Of a DNA stretch of 64,000 bases, positions 22,234 to 33,692 are shown one piece after another; the stretch's first letter is position 1; every line of letters starts with the position of its first letter. The stretch is from positions 1 to 64,000 of the forward strand of contig JASWJB010000145.1 in the NCBI GenBank assembly GCA_032433595.1, given 5' to 3'. The notes beneath the pieces were generated by a model. The model was given only the letters and a program-made list of their open reading frames with translations. It was not told the origin of the DNA and made no database searches. The stretch comes from Conoideocrella luteorostrata. Taxonomy: Eukaryota; Ascomycota; Sordariomycetes; Hypocreales; Clavicipitaceae. The position numbers and the translations under genes were made by a program.

Positions 22234-22685
22234 TCACTTCCTGGGCACCCTCAAATTCGCCTTTATTCTCGCCAACAGTTGTTCTCTCGAGTCGCTCTCC
22301 TGTGGGAAGAGATTCCTCTGACACACAGTTCATCAGCACTGGCGAGGTTTGGGGGGAGGATCGGATCGCTTACAGCAGCGAGCCACCGTCTCATTTCTTC
22401 TCGGGTCCATGTCTCTGGGTCGCCTTGGGGGTCTGGTTGTGGTGGGAACACTTCTGTGCCCCAGATAGTCCACACTGCGGCTGCTACTACGGCCCCTCCA
22501 AATGCTTCACGATGTTAGTATTTGCACACAGATGCCATGCCAGACGTGGCCTTACCAAGTACCATATTCTACAAGATTAGTTAGTTGGCTCAAATATTAT
22601 CGAGTAATTATAACTTTTCAGAAAAAATGGGGCCATGTACGCTGCGCACCTTTGACTTCATCGCATTGTCCAGCTGTGTAGGCAT
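22234..22685 (-). CDS. Small conserved-looking membrane protein with four exons
   Basis: Exons 22685-22650, 22568-22556, 22504-22374 and 22317-22234 give 87 residues. Exon 2 is only 13 nt. Introns are 81, 51 and 56 nt with gtgcgc, gtaagg and gtaagc donors, and intron 2 has an ACTAAC branch site. The product begins MPTQLDNAMKSK, then has one hydrophobic segment (MVLGAFGGAVVAAAVWTIWG, about residues 14-33). A short C-terminal segment, TWTREEMRRWLAARNLFP, resembles a SAP/Ish1-type helical hairpin, followed by a basic end. The frame closes only with these splices. It is divergent to the eL38 gene. I believe related small proteins exist in other Hypocreales but know no function. Confidence 0.75.
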
Positions 22686-23190
22686 TATGGCGTGTAGTGT
22701 TTCAAGCTGAAAACGAGAACTATCGTGAAAGGTGATCAGGAGACGAGAGATAACAAGGTAGACACGATGCAGTTGAAGTGTAAAGTCCAGTTGGGCACAT
22801 TAAACGACGATGACTGGCTACATATTCCACTATTAAGTTATCAACAGGTGTCTAAATGAAGTTGCAATGACGACGCCACAGCCAAAGTGACGCGGCGCCT
22901 CATTCATTCGGCTCGCGGCGCTCACTAGAGCCACCTGTGACAGCACATGTCTTGTCTCGCTGCACCGCCACATTTGCCAAAATCGTAAATAGACCTCACC
23001 AGCCACAATATACCAAGTTCGTACCGACTCAAGCCACGCAGCAAGTCCAACTCAATCAAGTGGCCCGTGCACACAGGCCCCGCGAAAAGTCAGCGCACAA
23101 AAATTAATTCCTACGAAATCCCATCACCTCCAGCTGAATTCGTGCCTCGTCAAGATCCCCGTCCAGACAGACCAACTAAATACCGCCAAA
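22686..23190. promoter_or_regulatory. Divergent promoter region, 87-aa gene / RPL38
   Basis: This 505-bp region separates the two starts. CT- and CA-rich stretches lie before the eL38 start. A TGTGAC element occurs near 22937-22942; whether it acts as a ribosomal-protein promoter box cannot be judged from sequence alone. Confidence 0.4.
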
Positions 23191-23770
23191 ATGCCTCGTG
23201 AGGTCGCAGACATCAAAAAGGTGTGTTTTACCAAGGACGCCGAAATTCACTACTCAATAGCATAGACACTGAGATACTAACGTTTCGACTTTTCAACCTA
23301 GTTCATCGAGATCTGCCGTCGAAAGGACGCCTCGTGTATGTTTTTCCCCTTGGCTAAACCAAACGAAAACAAATTCCCCCCAACTGCAATCCGCTTTGAA
23401 ACATCGGGAGGAAACACGACGAAGTTTGTACTCGAGGAACAGAATCTAATTGGTTTTGATTATAGCCGCGCGGATCAAGAAGAATAAGAAGACCAACAAC
23501 GTCAAGTTCAAGGTCCGCTGCCAGAAGAACCTGTACACCCTGGTTCTCAAGGACACCGAGAAGGCCGAGAAGTTGAAGCAGAGCCTGCCTCCCAGTATGC
23601 ATTATTCCTCTAATTCCCCTACCTCAATAGAGGTCTGCCTTGTCTGATTTTCGCCGCCGCGACGCTATAACCAGACGAGGCAGTCCCGAGTTACGCGATA
23701 TCGTTCCACAAGGCTAACTTATTTCTCTTCTTTAGCTCTGTCTATTTCCGTGGTCGGCAAGAAGAACTAA
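23191..23770 (+). CDS. RPL38: Large ribosomal subunit protein eL38
   Basis: Four exons (23191-23220, 23302-23335, 23466-23594, 23736-23770) give 75 residues. The product starts [10 protein letters not shown], continues [11 protein letters not shown], then ARIKKNKK and [16 protein letters not shown], and ends VVGKKN, the full eL38 pattern of normal length. Introns are 81, 130 and 141 nt with gtgtgt, gtatgt and gtatgc donors. Intron 3 carries a strong stem-loop (23635-23683). Codon use is strongly biased to C-ending codons, as expected for a highly expressed gene. Confidence 0.96.
23635..23683 (+). other. Stem-loop inside RPL38 intron 3
   Basis: The arms CTGCCTTGTCTG (23635-23646) and CAGACGAGGCAG (23672-23683) pair over 12 bp with one G-U wobble in RNA. 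The loop is 25 nt and GC-rich. After one mismatch two further G-C pairs extend the base. No C/D boxes are visible. Function unknown. Confidence 0.6.
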
Positions 23771-24047
23771 GGATTGACGATGGAGTTGTGAAACAAGTTA
23801 AAAAAGCGGCAACATAGTGGGAAGTCGGTTGGTGGAAATAAGGAATCTACATGCACGAATGGGCGTCCGGGATACCTTGCTTTTCAATGTGCTCAGACAC
23901 GCAAGCGCTCTAATAGAGATGACCAAAACGATTTGAAGCACACCCACAAACGGGACGGTTTCCGCCCAAAACACTCATCCGTGACATTGGTTTCCCTCGG
24001 GCCACTTTTTCAATCTCGACGACTGCGTTATCTCGACAAAGAATCAA

Positions 24048-24671
24048 TTATACAACATGTGTGAATCGCTTTCGTTCCGTCTCGTCCCCCATCTCCATCA
24101 ACATCCTCACCTTCTCGTCCGGCACCTCATCCGTCCAAAACACAACCAACTCCTCTCGCCCATCCAGCTCTTCGATTCTCCATCCCGCCCAGAGCCTCTG
24201 ATCTGCCTCCTTGACAGCCTGCCCGCTCTCCAGCTCCTCATACATCTCCTGTAGTTTCTCCTTCTTGCCTTCCCCAGCCGTGATTCTCGCCACGTTGAAG
24301 CTGTCCTTTTCCAGGAAAGCCTTCCGTAGTTGCAGCTCCTTGCCCGCAGGGTTCAAGTGTCGCAGCAGCACGGCTTCGCAGCCCGGCTTAATGAATCCAG
24401 ATATCTTCGCGTTGCAAGCTTGATTCTCGCTGGTCTGGATCCATTCGCCGTGCGCTTCTATCGAGTCCCACGGCGCGCTGATGAGCAGCGACGGCGGGTC
24501 ACTGCGCTCGATGTACATGCTGCTGAGGTTGGTGTTTGGCTCGAGATTATAGGGGTGGTGAGCACGCGTCCAGGCATCTTGGATTTCTTGGCATTGCATA
24601 AGCGTCTCGAGGAAGTCGAGCTCGTCGTAGCCGGAACGCAGGCTGATGATGGCAAATTCTGTGACGGGCAT
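24048..24671 (-). CDS. ABM-like (dimeric alpha/beta barrel) protein
   Basis: A single exon of 207 residues. It begins MPVTEFAIISLRSG, typical of fungal antibiotic-biosynthesis-monooxygenase-like proteins, and has two repeats of strand and helix, the second starting near residue 120 (KDSFNVARITAGEGKK). No Cys-rich, signal or membrane feature is present. Fungal proteins of this shape are mostly uncharacterised. They may be small-molecule enzymes or non-enzymatic barrels. The assignment to the fold is an inference from the start and from the pattern of hydrophobic strands. Confidence 0.7.
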   Translation of the reverse strand: MPVTEFAIISLRSGYDELDFLETLMQCQEIQDAWTRAHHPYNLEPNTNLSSMYIERSDPPSLLISAPWDSIEAHGEWIQTSENQACNAKISGFIKPGCEAVLLRHLNPAGKELQLRKAFLEKDSFNVARITAGEGKKEKLQEMYEELESGQAVKEADQRLWAGWRIEELDGREELVVFWTDEVPDEKVRMLMEMGDETERKRFTHVV

Positions 24672-25502
24672 GATCGGATATATATGTGTCAGTACGTAGT
24701 AGTGGCCCTTCGTGTGGTCGAAGGAGACGAGCTGCTCTATTTGAATGCAGCTGCTGAAACTTCTGTTTGAATGCGTTGGTTTGTGAGGTCGTTATGCTGT
24801 GGTATGATCTTTAAATATTCGCCGGTAAAGGCAGTAGCGGATTGCGTAGCGGCTTACTGAGCCGTTAGTGGAGATATAGCTCATCTCCTACGTAGTTAGC
24901 ATGCCAGTGCCTGTGATACGACTTCTACGGATGCAGCGAAAATGGAGACATCTTTCAGTCCCTGCTTCACAACATGCTTTAGTGCAAGCAAACAAGCCGA
25001 CACGTGCTTTTTTTAAAGGTCTGGGGCCAGGGGAGGGAGGGCGCTGAGGAAAAGTCTCATCCAGGTGATGCACCGGCTTAGCTCCTAATGCCGATGCCGT
25101 ACATGATAGCATGACAGAGTGAAATCCGATCTATGTAAGGCTATACAACTATGTATGAAGTTCTTACTGGGCAGGGAGCGTCTTATCAATATAGGTTAGA
25201 ATTGAATTGAAACATGTGACGGAAAGCAGGGAAACAACCAGAAAGAAACGGAATCTATTTGGCTCGGGAGGGAGTCGAGCAACAGTATCAAACGGTCCCA
25301 TCGTAGTTGAGAATGAGAATCATATGTACACTCGTATATTCAAACAGCTAAGCTATATACTCCGTTAAGACAGGTCCGTTTCACCATGCGGCATCAGCAG
25401 AACAGGGGAAAATCAGATACCGCACCAAAAGCCCCATAGGGTAACCACACAGAACATGATCAACCTCATCATCACTCATCGTCGTCATCGTCATCACCCT
25501 CA
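24672..25502. other. Intergenic
   Basis: No gene recognised. A short GAT/CAT run near 25470-25505 borders the SurE gene end, and the left side is the promoter of the ABM-like gene. Confidence 0.45.
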
Positions 25503-26493
25503 TCAGGATATACAGCTCAGCATAGGCTTCAGCTTCTCCAACACAACTTTCTGCCTCTCAGCATCAACCGTCGTCTTATCGGCCGCATCTCCCACACTGA
25601 TCGACACCGCACAAGGCGTGTTCTGGTGAACATGAAACTCCGTAGGCAGTCTATCAGTGCCACACCACTTCACATCTGGGGGCGATATAACACCCGGATT
25701 GATCCGGGTCAGAATGTACCTGACGTCGGAAGCCTTGGAGCAGCCTCCCCCGGCAACAATCTCTGGTATGTTCACGTTCAGAAACACGTCCTTGGGCAAG
25801 TACGGCTTTCCGGAGTCGATGACCTTGTGCGTGATGTTCGCCGAGATCTCAGCAAAGACCGCACTCTCAAGGGACGTGGGCGTGTTCCACGGATGCGTCG
25901 CTCTGTTGCCGCCTGAGAAGGCAATGGCCGGGATGGAGGCTTGATGGGCGGCATAGCAGGCTGCGCCGACGGTGCCGGAGAACTGAACGGCGGCCCAGAG
26001 GTTGGGGCCGGTATTGGGCCCTGTGACGACGAGGTCTGGCTTAGCACCCTTCCAGAGCTTGGGGGCAATGGTGTCGATGCCATAGCGGGTGGATGTGACG
26101 GGATACGAATTCACCCAGTTGAGATCTGGGCGCGTGGTGTTGGAGCCAATGGCGCCCGAGTTAGCTGGGCAGCTGTTGTACATGCAAGGGTCCTTGCGAG
26201 GCTTAGGATCTGTATCCAGAGAGCCTAGCACATAGGGGAAGTGGTGTATTAGCTAGTTGGCAGGATATTTTTCTACGCTGACACAAGTGAGGGCTTCACT
26301 TACCTCTGCCGGACTCATTATCGGCCGGACAGGACAAGACAACGGCATGTCCAGCAGCTCTCAGGACATCGTTGAAAGCGCGAACATTTCCCTCGGCCCA
26401 TCCATCATCGTTGGATTGCAAGATGCGGAGGCTGTTTGCGACGGGCAAGGCAGCAGCTGCCAGTAACGTTGCCGTCCAAGCGGAAGATTTCAT
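25503..26493 (-). CDS. Secreted SurE-type phosphatase / 5'(3')-nucleotidase
   Basis: Exons 26493-26304 and 26224-25503 give 303 residues. SurE enzymes are metal-dependent nucleoside monophosphate and acid phosphatases. A signal peptide is visible: MKSSAWTATLLAAAALPVAN. It is followed by LRILQSNDDGW, whose Asn-Asp-Asp is the metal-binding SurE motif. Later come LVVTGPNTGPNLW with the conserved Asn/Gly loop, then YAAHQASIPAIAFSGG and DVFLNVNIP. The 79-nt intron has gtaagt and gctag ends and splits a Gly codon. ATG 26493 is favoured because the signal peptide begins there; the frame upstream is open but atypical. Fungal secreted versions are known. Paired Cys residues in the C-terminal half fit secretion. 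Confidence 0.88.
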
Positions 26494-29033
26494 TGCAGCG
26501 TCGACGGCGCGTGGGACTCTCGAACGCTGCTGAATCGCAGCGTCTCTCCGCAATGGATTGCAAAGAGCGCGCTGAGGGCCAAAAGACAGAGAGATAAAAT
26601 ATGGTCTCGTATTCAGCACACACGCACGGAATAGAGAGAAGGTCTTTGAACAGCCCGTGAGCGAAGCTTTTAGTCGACCATGCACCGGACGGCGGAACCT
26701 TGACCCTGCTTAGACTTAGAGCAGAACAGGCATGCGCTTCGGACGATAGCTTGAAACAAATCAGGCTGGCTTGTGACTAGGCGCCGATCGCGAGCAAGTT
26801 GGTTTAGTAATGTATCGAGGCGTTCCAATCGCCTCTATATAATGTCCAGACGATCCCTTCGCTGGAGTAGTTCTTCTCATCTCGCGACCTTCGCCGGCCC
26901 TGCATGACCGCCACCTGCCAGAAAAGCGGTAGCTGAAGCCGTTACTTGCGGCGTCCGGGGGCGACCCTCACGATAAAAATAGCGGCATTTCAGCGTGTAG
27001 CCACACCGGATTTCATCATTCCCTCGTCGTTGATCGGACTTTCGGGCCCTTCTGGGGATTGACTAACTAACTACGGAGTAGTTGCCGAGCCAAACCGGAC
27101 TTCATGTGGTGTCCGGCCGTGTGCCAAATCTCTTGTTCACGGAAGGCAGCTGGAGACGGAGGCTAGATGCAGCGCCGCAAAGGTGCTTTACAACCGACAG
27201 GGAGGATAAATGGTCGGTCGGTGTACGAATAGAGGCCTGTCCTCCGATGAGGTCTGAACCACAACGCGGCGTTGAGAGGACCACCCAAGGTTGCACGGAG
27301 GGGCGGGCATTAACGTACATTTTGCATATGCGAACAAAGAAACGTGGCAAGCAAAGCATCCGCCCAACCATGCACAAACAAGCATTAGTCGAGAACAAAT
27401 CATGCTTTAGTCGGAGCCAGCCAAGATTGAACAATCCCCAAAAGAAGAGTTTGCTCGAGTTATGGAGCAACTAAACGTCAGCACTTATTAGTAGAGAAGA
27501 GTGGCTGGAACGGATTCTCGCTTCCTATCATGCAGTTCGCGACAGCTTCTCACAGATTGGAGTGATGACCTACTCCGTGCCGACCTGTATTTATGCGAGA
27601 TGCAGGTCGGTCGGAGGGTTTTCTTGATCCATGGCACTGCCCCCATTACTCCGTAATTGCAACGGGCTCTAGCAACGTACAACTACGAGGCTTGTTGGAC
27701 CATGTGTTAGGCAGCCAAGTTCCCCTTTGGAAACACGCTCGTGACAATAAAATCAAGTAGTTCTCCATGGAGCATCGAGACGAACGCCACTGAACCAGGC
27801 GGGGGGCCAAGCCAAGCGTATACATCACAAACCGAGATCTTCATTCTCTACATATTGCCAAATCGGGAATGCAGCGTCTCCTCCGCCCACCGTCTTCCTA
27901 CACAGCAACAGTAGCAAAAGCCTCAAATCTATTTCTCAGTACATCCTCAATGGCTCTTCTAGTCCGCTCGCTTAGGTACAACATCTAGCATAACTCCAAG
28001 CTCCACTCCGGCTTCGTGTAACCTTCACACGACTTCGCAATCACGACAGGTCCGCACCACAATCACCCGGAATTAGAGCTGGATGAAAGACCCTGAGGCA
28101 GCGTACTGTCTTATTTGCGTTATTCTGATTACGCCTGGCTGTTTTTACCGGCATTTTTCTTGCCCATCACTCGCAGATCACGCATCATCGTTGAGGATAT
28201 ACTTGCATTGATGTTTTATTGTCCATCATACGCCGAGTTTTAGTATGGTCGTGGGCAATAGCGGTAATGCTGGGGAGGTGAAGCGTGCATTTAGCGTTAC
28301 TGGTCACGATGCAGCAGTATTCGATACAGCACTCGACAAGCGCAAAGGTTGGCCTATCCGCCCAGACCAACAATTTACAGGAAATGGCACATGCGTATGC
28401 GAGTGCTCCCACTAAGACGACCCTGAAAGGAAAGAAAAAAAAAAGAATTAAAAGCTGCTTCTTTACAATTCACACATGAAAATTACAAATTAGAGCTACA
28501 GAACGTCCCTAGATTTGTGCGACTTATCATATATCAGCACAGCTCGCTAGCACTTCAAACCCGACCACCGAAACTACAGGGTAGCCACGTCTCTGACCGT
28601 TCCAAGACTAACTTCCTAGAAAGCAAGAAGACATCGGACCTGACCGCTGGACACACTAGCAGCAGCTCTTTTCTACGATGGAACGAGTGCGTCATTTTAC
28701 AAAATAGAAAAATGCAGATACACGGCGTATATCGTGCCCACAGTGTCCGCCCCATGCACACTTGCGTGCGCCCAAAATGGCTATTGTCCGACTCACTGCC
28801 GCATTCTGATTGGCGCCAAGCCGTTGTCACTATCGAGCGCTTATTGGACCGCGAGAAAATTCATAGCGGTGTGTGGTGCGCACTCCGCCCACCCCCCCAT
28901 ATCGATCGATCCAATTTACTTTCAAATATAAAGCACTGCAAGCAGACACTGACGCCTAGAGGCATTGTTGTTTATAAGTGTATGCATTTTTTGATCTCAA
29001 TCGATTCCTTCTTTCGGTGGACAACCTGGAAAC
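26494..29033. other. Long intergenic region upstream of ACR3
   Basis: About 2.5 kb without a recognised gene. It has inverted-dyad motifs at 27071-27081 (CTACGGAGTAG) and 27645-27657 (ATTACTCCGTAAT), and several open frames up to 175 codons that look random in composition. The right part is the probable ACR3 promoter. An exon or long non-coding RNA cannot be excluded. Confidence 0.45.
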
Positions 29034-30386
29034 ATGGACCATGACAATTCCACACGAGATAATCCCCAAGCTCTCCGCCATAATGATGTCGCCGCCAAGC
29101 ACCACACCCAGCAGGACATTGAGGCTGCAGACCATGAAAACAGACAGCAAAATATCTCAGTCTTCAAATCACTAGGATGGATGGACAGGTTTCTCGCCCT
29201 GTGGGTATTCTTAGCCATGGTAATTGGCATTCTCTTGGGGAACTTTGTCCCCAAAACGGAAGAGGTTCTGGACAAGGGACGCCTCGTTGGGGTGTCCATA
29301 CCGATTGGTAGGTTTATAATTGGCTCAAAGATATCATGCTTTTGCTATTATTTTGTATACGTACAATTGAACTTTTAAAGTCACTTTTCGTTGCTCCTTA
29401 CTAACCGCCTAACTGAATTTAGCCATCGGTCTCCTGGTCATGATGTACCCCATTCTCTGCAACGTTCGCTATGAGACGCTCCATTTGGTATTTCGACAAG
29501 CCGCACTCTGGAAACAGATCCTCTTCAGTGCCATATTCAATTGGATCATCGCTCCATTCTTCATGGTGTGTTAAGTCTTCCCGCAGTGCAGTGCAGTGCG
29601 GTGAACCCGGGTAGTCGTGCTAATTGAAGTGACCAGCTCGCCCTAGCATGGGCTTTCCTCCCTGATGAGCCCAAGCTCCGCAGCGGACTCATTCTCGTCG
29701 GCTTAGGTCGCTGTGTTGCCATGGTTCTCATCTGGAATAATTTGGCGGGCGGAGACCCCGAATACTGCGCCATCCTTGTAGCCATTAATTCCATGCTGCA
29801 AATGGTCCTGTTCGCTCCACTGGCTGTCCTTTTCATCAGCGTCATTGGCGACTCTGACGACCAGAACATCCGAAACCTGTCCTACTCACTGATAGCTACT
29901 AGTGTTGGCGTATTTCTCGGCATACCCTTAGGAGCAGCTATTCTTACACGGCTGACTCTTCGAAAAGTCTCAGGGGCGAAATGGTACGATGGAGTTTTCA
30001 TGAAGACCATTTCTCCGTTGTCACTGCTCGGTCTGCTGTACACCATTATTGTACTCTTTGCAGCCCAGGGAAAACGCGTTGTTCGACAGGTTGTGTCTGT
30101 CGTGCGTGTAGCTGCCCCGCTGGTGGTGTATTTCCTGGTCATCTTCTTTGCGACACTTTGGGTGACGAGAAAACTTGGATATGGCTACCGGTTGGGTTGT
30201 ACGCAGAGCTTCACGGCTGCTAGTAATAATTTCGAGCTGGCGATTGCTGTGGCCGTGGCTACTTTTGGCGCAAATAGCGAACAAGCGTTGGCAGCGACAG
30301 TTGGGCCGCTAGTTGAGGTTCCCGTCTTGGTGGCTTTGGTATATCTTGTGAGGTGGATTGGAAAGCGGCGGAGTTGGGGCGACTAG
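29034..30386 (+). CDS. ACR3: Arsenite efflux transporter Acr3 (BART superfamily)
   Basis: Exons 29034-29307, 29423-29565 and 29637-30386 give 388 residues. Acr3 exports arsenite (and in some cases antimonite) across the plasma membrane or into the vacuole. A polar N-terminus of about 45 residues precedes about ten hydrophobic segments. Family motifs are FLAMVIGILLGNFVP, MMYPILCNVRYE (with the conserved TM4 Cys), LGRCVAMVLIWN, and FTAASNNFELAIAVAVATFG near the C-terminus. Introns are 115 and 71 nt and restore PIAIGLLVMMYP and FFMLALAWAFLPDEP exactly. It converges on a bZIP gene 227 bp downstream, suggesting a link to metalloid control. Firm. Confidence 0.95.
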
Positions 30387-30613
30387 CAGGACATATGAAG
30401 TCGCGGAGTGGCATTTGTAGCAAGATGTGCGGCCACTCTTTCGGGAGTAAGGAGCGGGCGCGGGTATGCACCTTCGTGAAGCATTTAGATTCATCCCCAC
30501 AATCATCATAATCGACGTCATCACCACCCCTGTGCCCACATGTTGACGTGCCCTTAAGCAACAAGATGCAGAAGCATTATATTTCGTCATATTCGGTGGG
30601 CTCCCAGGACCGT

Positions 30614-31964
30614 TCATGAGTACTGCCCGGTAGCGTTCTCGCTCTCAAGAATTTGGAAGAGCACAGTATTTCTCACAAAGCATTCGTTTCGACCTCGGCA
30701 CCCCAGTCGAGCCTTCGTCATATCCCGGTCCGCATGGCCCTGCATTTCTGCTATGATGGCAGCGGCAGCATTGCAGGACATCTCCATCGGAGACGAAAAG
30801 TCCTGCACCACTGTGCTGGCACCTGGCGACAGCTCTGGTGCATATGCTGATAGCGGCGTGACGGCTCCGGTGCTGGGCTCGACTGTAGACGGGCTTGGTG
30901 CCTCAGATGCCGGCGTCGGCAGAGTTGTAGTGCATTGCGTCTTGCCTTCGCAGCATCCTCCTTGTTGCAGCGTTGCGGATGCTAGAACATCTAGCTTGTC
31001 GAAAGGATTGTCTTGGGTAGAGCTTGCAGAACTATGGCTCGAGTACGGTCCATAGACCCCGCCGGTATCGAAACCTGCTGTGCTCTGTTTTGGCTGGTGT
31101 TCATGGCTGTATACGTGGGTAGATGAGTTGTACTTTGGGCTTGATGTAAAATAGGTATGCTCTGCTTTGACCGCGACATCTGCTGCTGAGATATTTGTCA
31201 CGCTAGACCGTACTTTGGACCCTTCCACGGCAGCTTCATTATCGCCAGCCTGTGTCAGAGGCAGAGATGGATCCCGACGGCCCCCATTTTTCGTAATCGA
31301 TTGTAGCTGCCCTTGTTCTTGCTGATCATGATGCAACGGCCGCAAGCTGACACTGGACAATGCCTCTGCTGCCTCTCGATCCTGACACGACTGCAGAAAT
31401 GATTCAATGTCGCTGTCGCTCGCGCCCACGTGCGCCAACATCAGTCGCAGTCTCGAATTTTCAAGCGCGACGGTTCGTGCAGCGTGCTGCATCTTGAGGG
31501 TAGCATCAACACCCTGCTTCTCATATTCCTGGATCTTCTGCTCGAGATTTTCGACATATTCTTTCCGTCTGGCGCGAGATCTGCGTTGGTTGTCACGGAT
31601 GCGAACCGCCGCGGCGCTTTGAGAGGGCTCTGTCGAACTCTGCTGACCAATTGGACAAGGAGTGTTAGTCAATGCAAAGCCCGCCACGCACATGGAACAA
31701 TAAAAGAGGAAGCAATTGCACAGAGGTTCTGCGGGAGAAAGAAAAAAAAACCTCCCTACCAAACATGAAAAGCTAACTGAGCCTTTTTCTGGGGGAGGGG
31801 AGCAGGCGCTGAGAGGACCTCACAACAAATAGTCACCAGTGACAACCTGGCACAAACGCAGTGTATGACAAAATACGATGGGTTGCCAATTGACAATTGA
31901 CGAGCATGAAACAGAACTAGTAATACAGAAATCGAGCAATGTGCCTTACCTTTGGTCCTGCCAT
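30614..31964 (-). CDS. bZIP transcription factor
   Basis: The coding frame 31642-30614 begins QSSTEPSQSAAAVRIRD and carries the basic region DNQRRSRARRKEYVENL, followed by a leucine/hydrophobic heptad region to about residue 75. This is a common filamentous-fungal class and differs from the Yap class. The remainder is rich in Ser, Pro and Thr, probably activation domain, with a CCEGKTQC-type Cys pair and C-terminal Cys residues. No ATG opens the frame close by. A five-codon exon, ATG GCA GGA CCA AAG at 31964-31950, with donor gtaagg, joins in phase to the cag acceptor at 31643, using a 307-nt intron with GACTAAC near the end. Total 347 residues. The start is inferred. Confidence 0.8.
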
Positions 31965-32650
31965 TATGCGCAGTGTGTGGATGATTTGGTTTGTTAAACA
32001 ACCTGCTGTGACCTACAAGGCCGAATAAGTTGGTGGGTGGGAGGATTGGTCGAAGCTCAAAAACTGGTCGAGGCGAAAAAACCTGACTTGCATACAAAGT
32101 GGGGAGGGCGGGGAGCGAAAGGGTCTCTGATTAGTGCAGCCAGGCGCGCATGGTGGAATTTTTTTTTTTGGCGGTTGGAGGATCGACGGGAGTTCAGCTC
32201 ATCACTGTGTGCTCCAGATACTCCATAACAGAGCGCCGCTTGTTTCTTAGTGGGCTGCGCCTCACACGCGCTTAACCAGCGTAGTACTCCGTAGATTGGT
32301 TCAGCATTACACCGCAAGATGCAGCTGTCTAACAACGAAAACGTTCTGCGTCGCTATGAGCTCTGTAACACGCCCATCCAAGGTATGCGTTAAGGTTTTT
32401 TTTTTTTCCTTCCTCATGGACGCATCTCAATATAGAAAAGAAAAAAACCCGCCATAATCAGATACTAGCTACATTATGTCGGGAAGAGTGACTAAACAAT
32501 GCCTTTCTTCCAGGGTTACTATATTTGTTTTGTATAAGGTCATTCTAGAATGAGCAGATACGGGTATCGTTGAGGAGAATTAAAACTCTCATTTGCTCTC
32601 CATGTGTAACACCATCTCCAGTCGTCGGACACTCTAAATCATGACAAGCA
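31965..32650. other. Intergenic upstream of the bZIP gene
   Basis: It contains T-runs near 32159-32170 and 32397-32408 and a TACTCCGTA motif at 32285-32293. No gene is recognised; the two flanking genes are both on the minus strand. Confidence 0.45.
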
Positions 32651-33692
32651 TTACTTGAAAAGCCTCTTTCTTGTCCTCGTTGAAAACCTCTCTACACCAC
32701 TTCCTTGCTGTGCATGCCATAGCTGTTGCACTCCTACTCCGCGACTCTCCCCTGAGAGTTTATAGAGTCGCCATGCCTCTCGGAGATGCTCCGGTCGCAT
32801 GGGCCCTCTTTTGACCTCCGGCTCTTCAGATTCATCGCCATTGCTCGCACCATTTGTTGGTGATGGCGGCGCGGGCAGGTCTGTCTGTTTCTCACCGGCA
32901 GTTATGAATTCGCTCTGCACATTTCTTGCCGCTTCAATGATTTCACCCGCGAACAGCTTAGCTACAGCTTTAACAGCTGTGCTCACCATCTGCGGAACAG
33001 ACTGGGAGACTGTCGCGTTTACCACCTACATTACCCATGTCAGTACGTACGAAACAAGCAAAGCCAGCGGTGTCGTCCGTTCTTACCCTCTTCACAACCG
33101 CATCAGATAGCTTGGCCGCTCGCCACAGCTCATATCGGTTGTATTGCTCGCTATCGAAAGATTCCACCAACATGGCTCTCAATCTGATTTCCTCCATCTT
33201 CTGTTCCTGCGTACGAGAAGCGCCCGAGTCTTCCAATGCCATTTCCCCGTTCTCATCGTCGTCATCGTCGTCATCCACATCCTTGTCACCGCCATGGCCG
33301 CTGACATTGGTGGGCGCCTTTCCGCCGACTAAACTGGGTGTCCTCTCTGTCGAGTCGTCACCAACCCCTTTGCCATTTTTTAACTTACGTCCCCTCTTCT
33401 TCTTGGGTGCTCCGCTGGTGGTTGCACTGACAGCGCTGCCGCTCACAATGGAAGAAGCATCCACAGAGGGAGAGCGTGGGTAGGGAGATCGACCACCTTC
33501 GGGTGGGAATGAGGTTTGCCGTAATGGATGCGCTGGCCCGGAAGATTGTGATATGATGGAAGCCTTTCGACGCTTGACGGGAGGAGCGTTGACATCGAGT
33601 GTAGAAGATCGTTTCTTGGTGGGCAGTTGAGCTGGCGATGGGTTTGGCGGCGACATTGCCAGCGGCGAGGTAGCGTACGGCGGTGACGCCAT
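32651..33692 (-). CDS. TAF11: TFIID subunit 11 (TAF11/TAFII28-like)
   Basis: Exons 33692-33087 and 33025-32651 give 326 residues. TAF11 pairs with TAF13 inside TFIID. The N-terminal two-thirds is disordered, with Ser/Pro and Lys-rich stretches, a KKKRGRK cluster and an acidic run of about seven Asp. The histone-fold region begins near residue 170 (IRLRAMLVESFDSEQYNRYE) and continues through VVNATVSQSVPQMV, AKLFAGEIIEAAR and the final MRPEHLREAWRLYK. The 61-nt intron (gtaaga, tgtag) sits inside the fold, between VKR and VVN. ATG 33692 is preferred; an upstream ATG at 33920 would add 76 residues. Confidence 0.9.

Noticed and set aside
28517..29044. 175-codon plus-strand frame before ACR3
   Set aside because: It runs into the ACR3 start in another frame, in the probable promoter and 5' UTR; composition is not coding-like.
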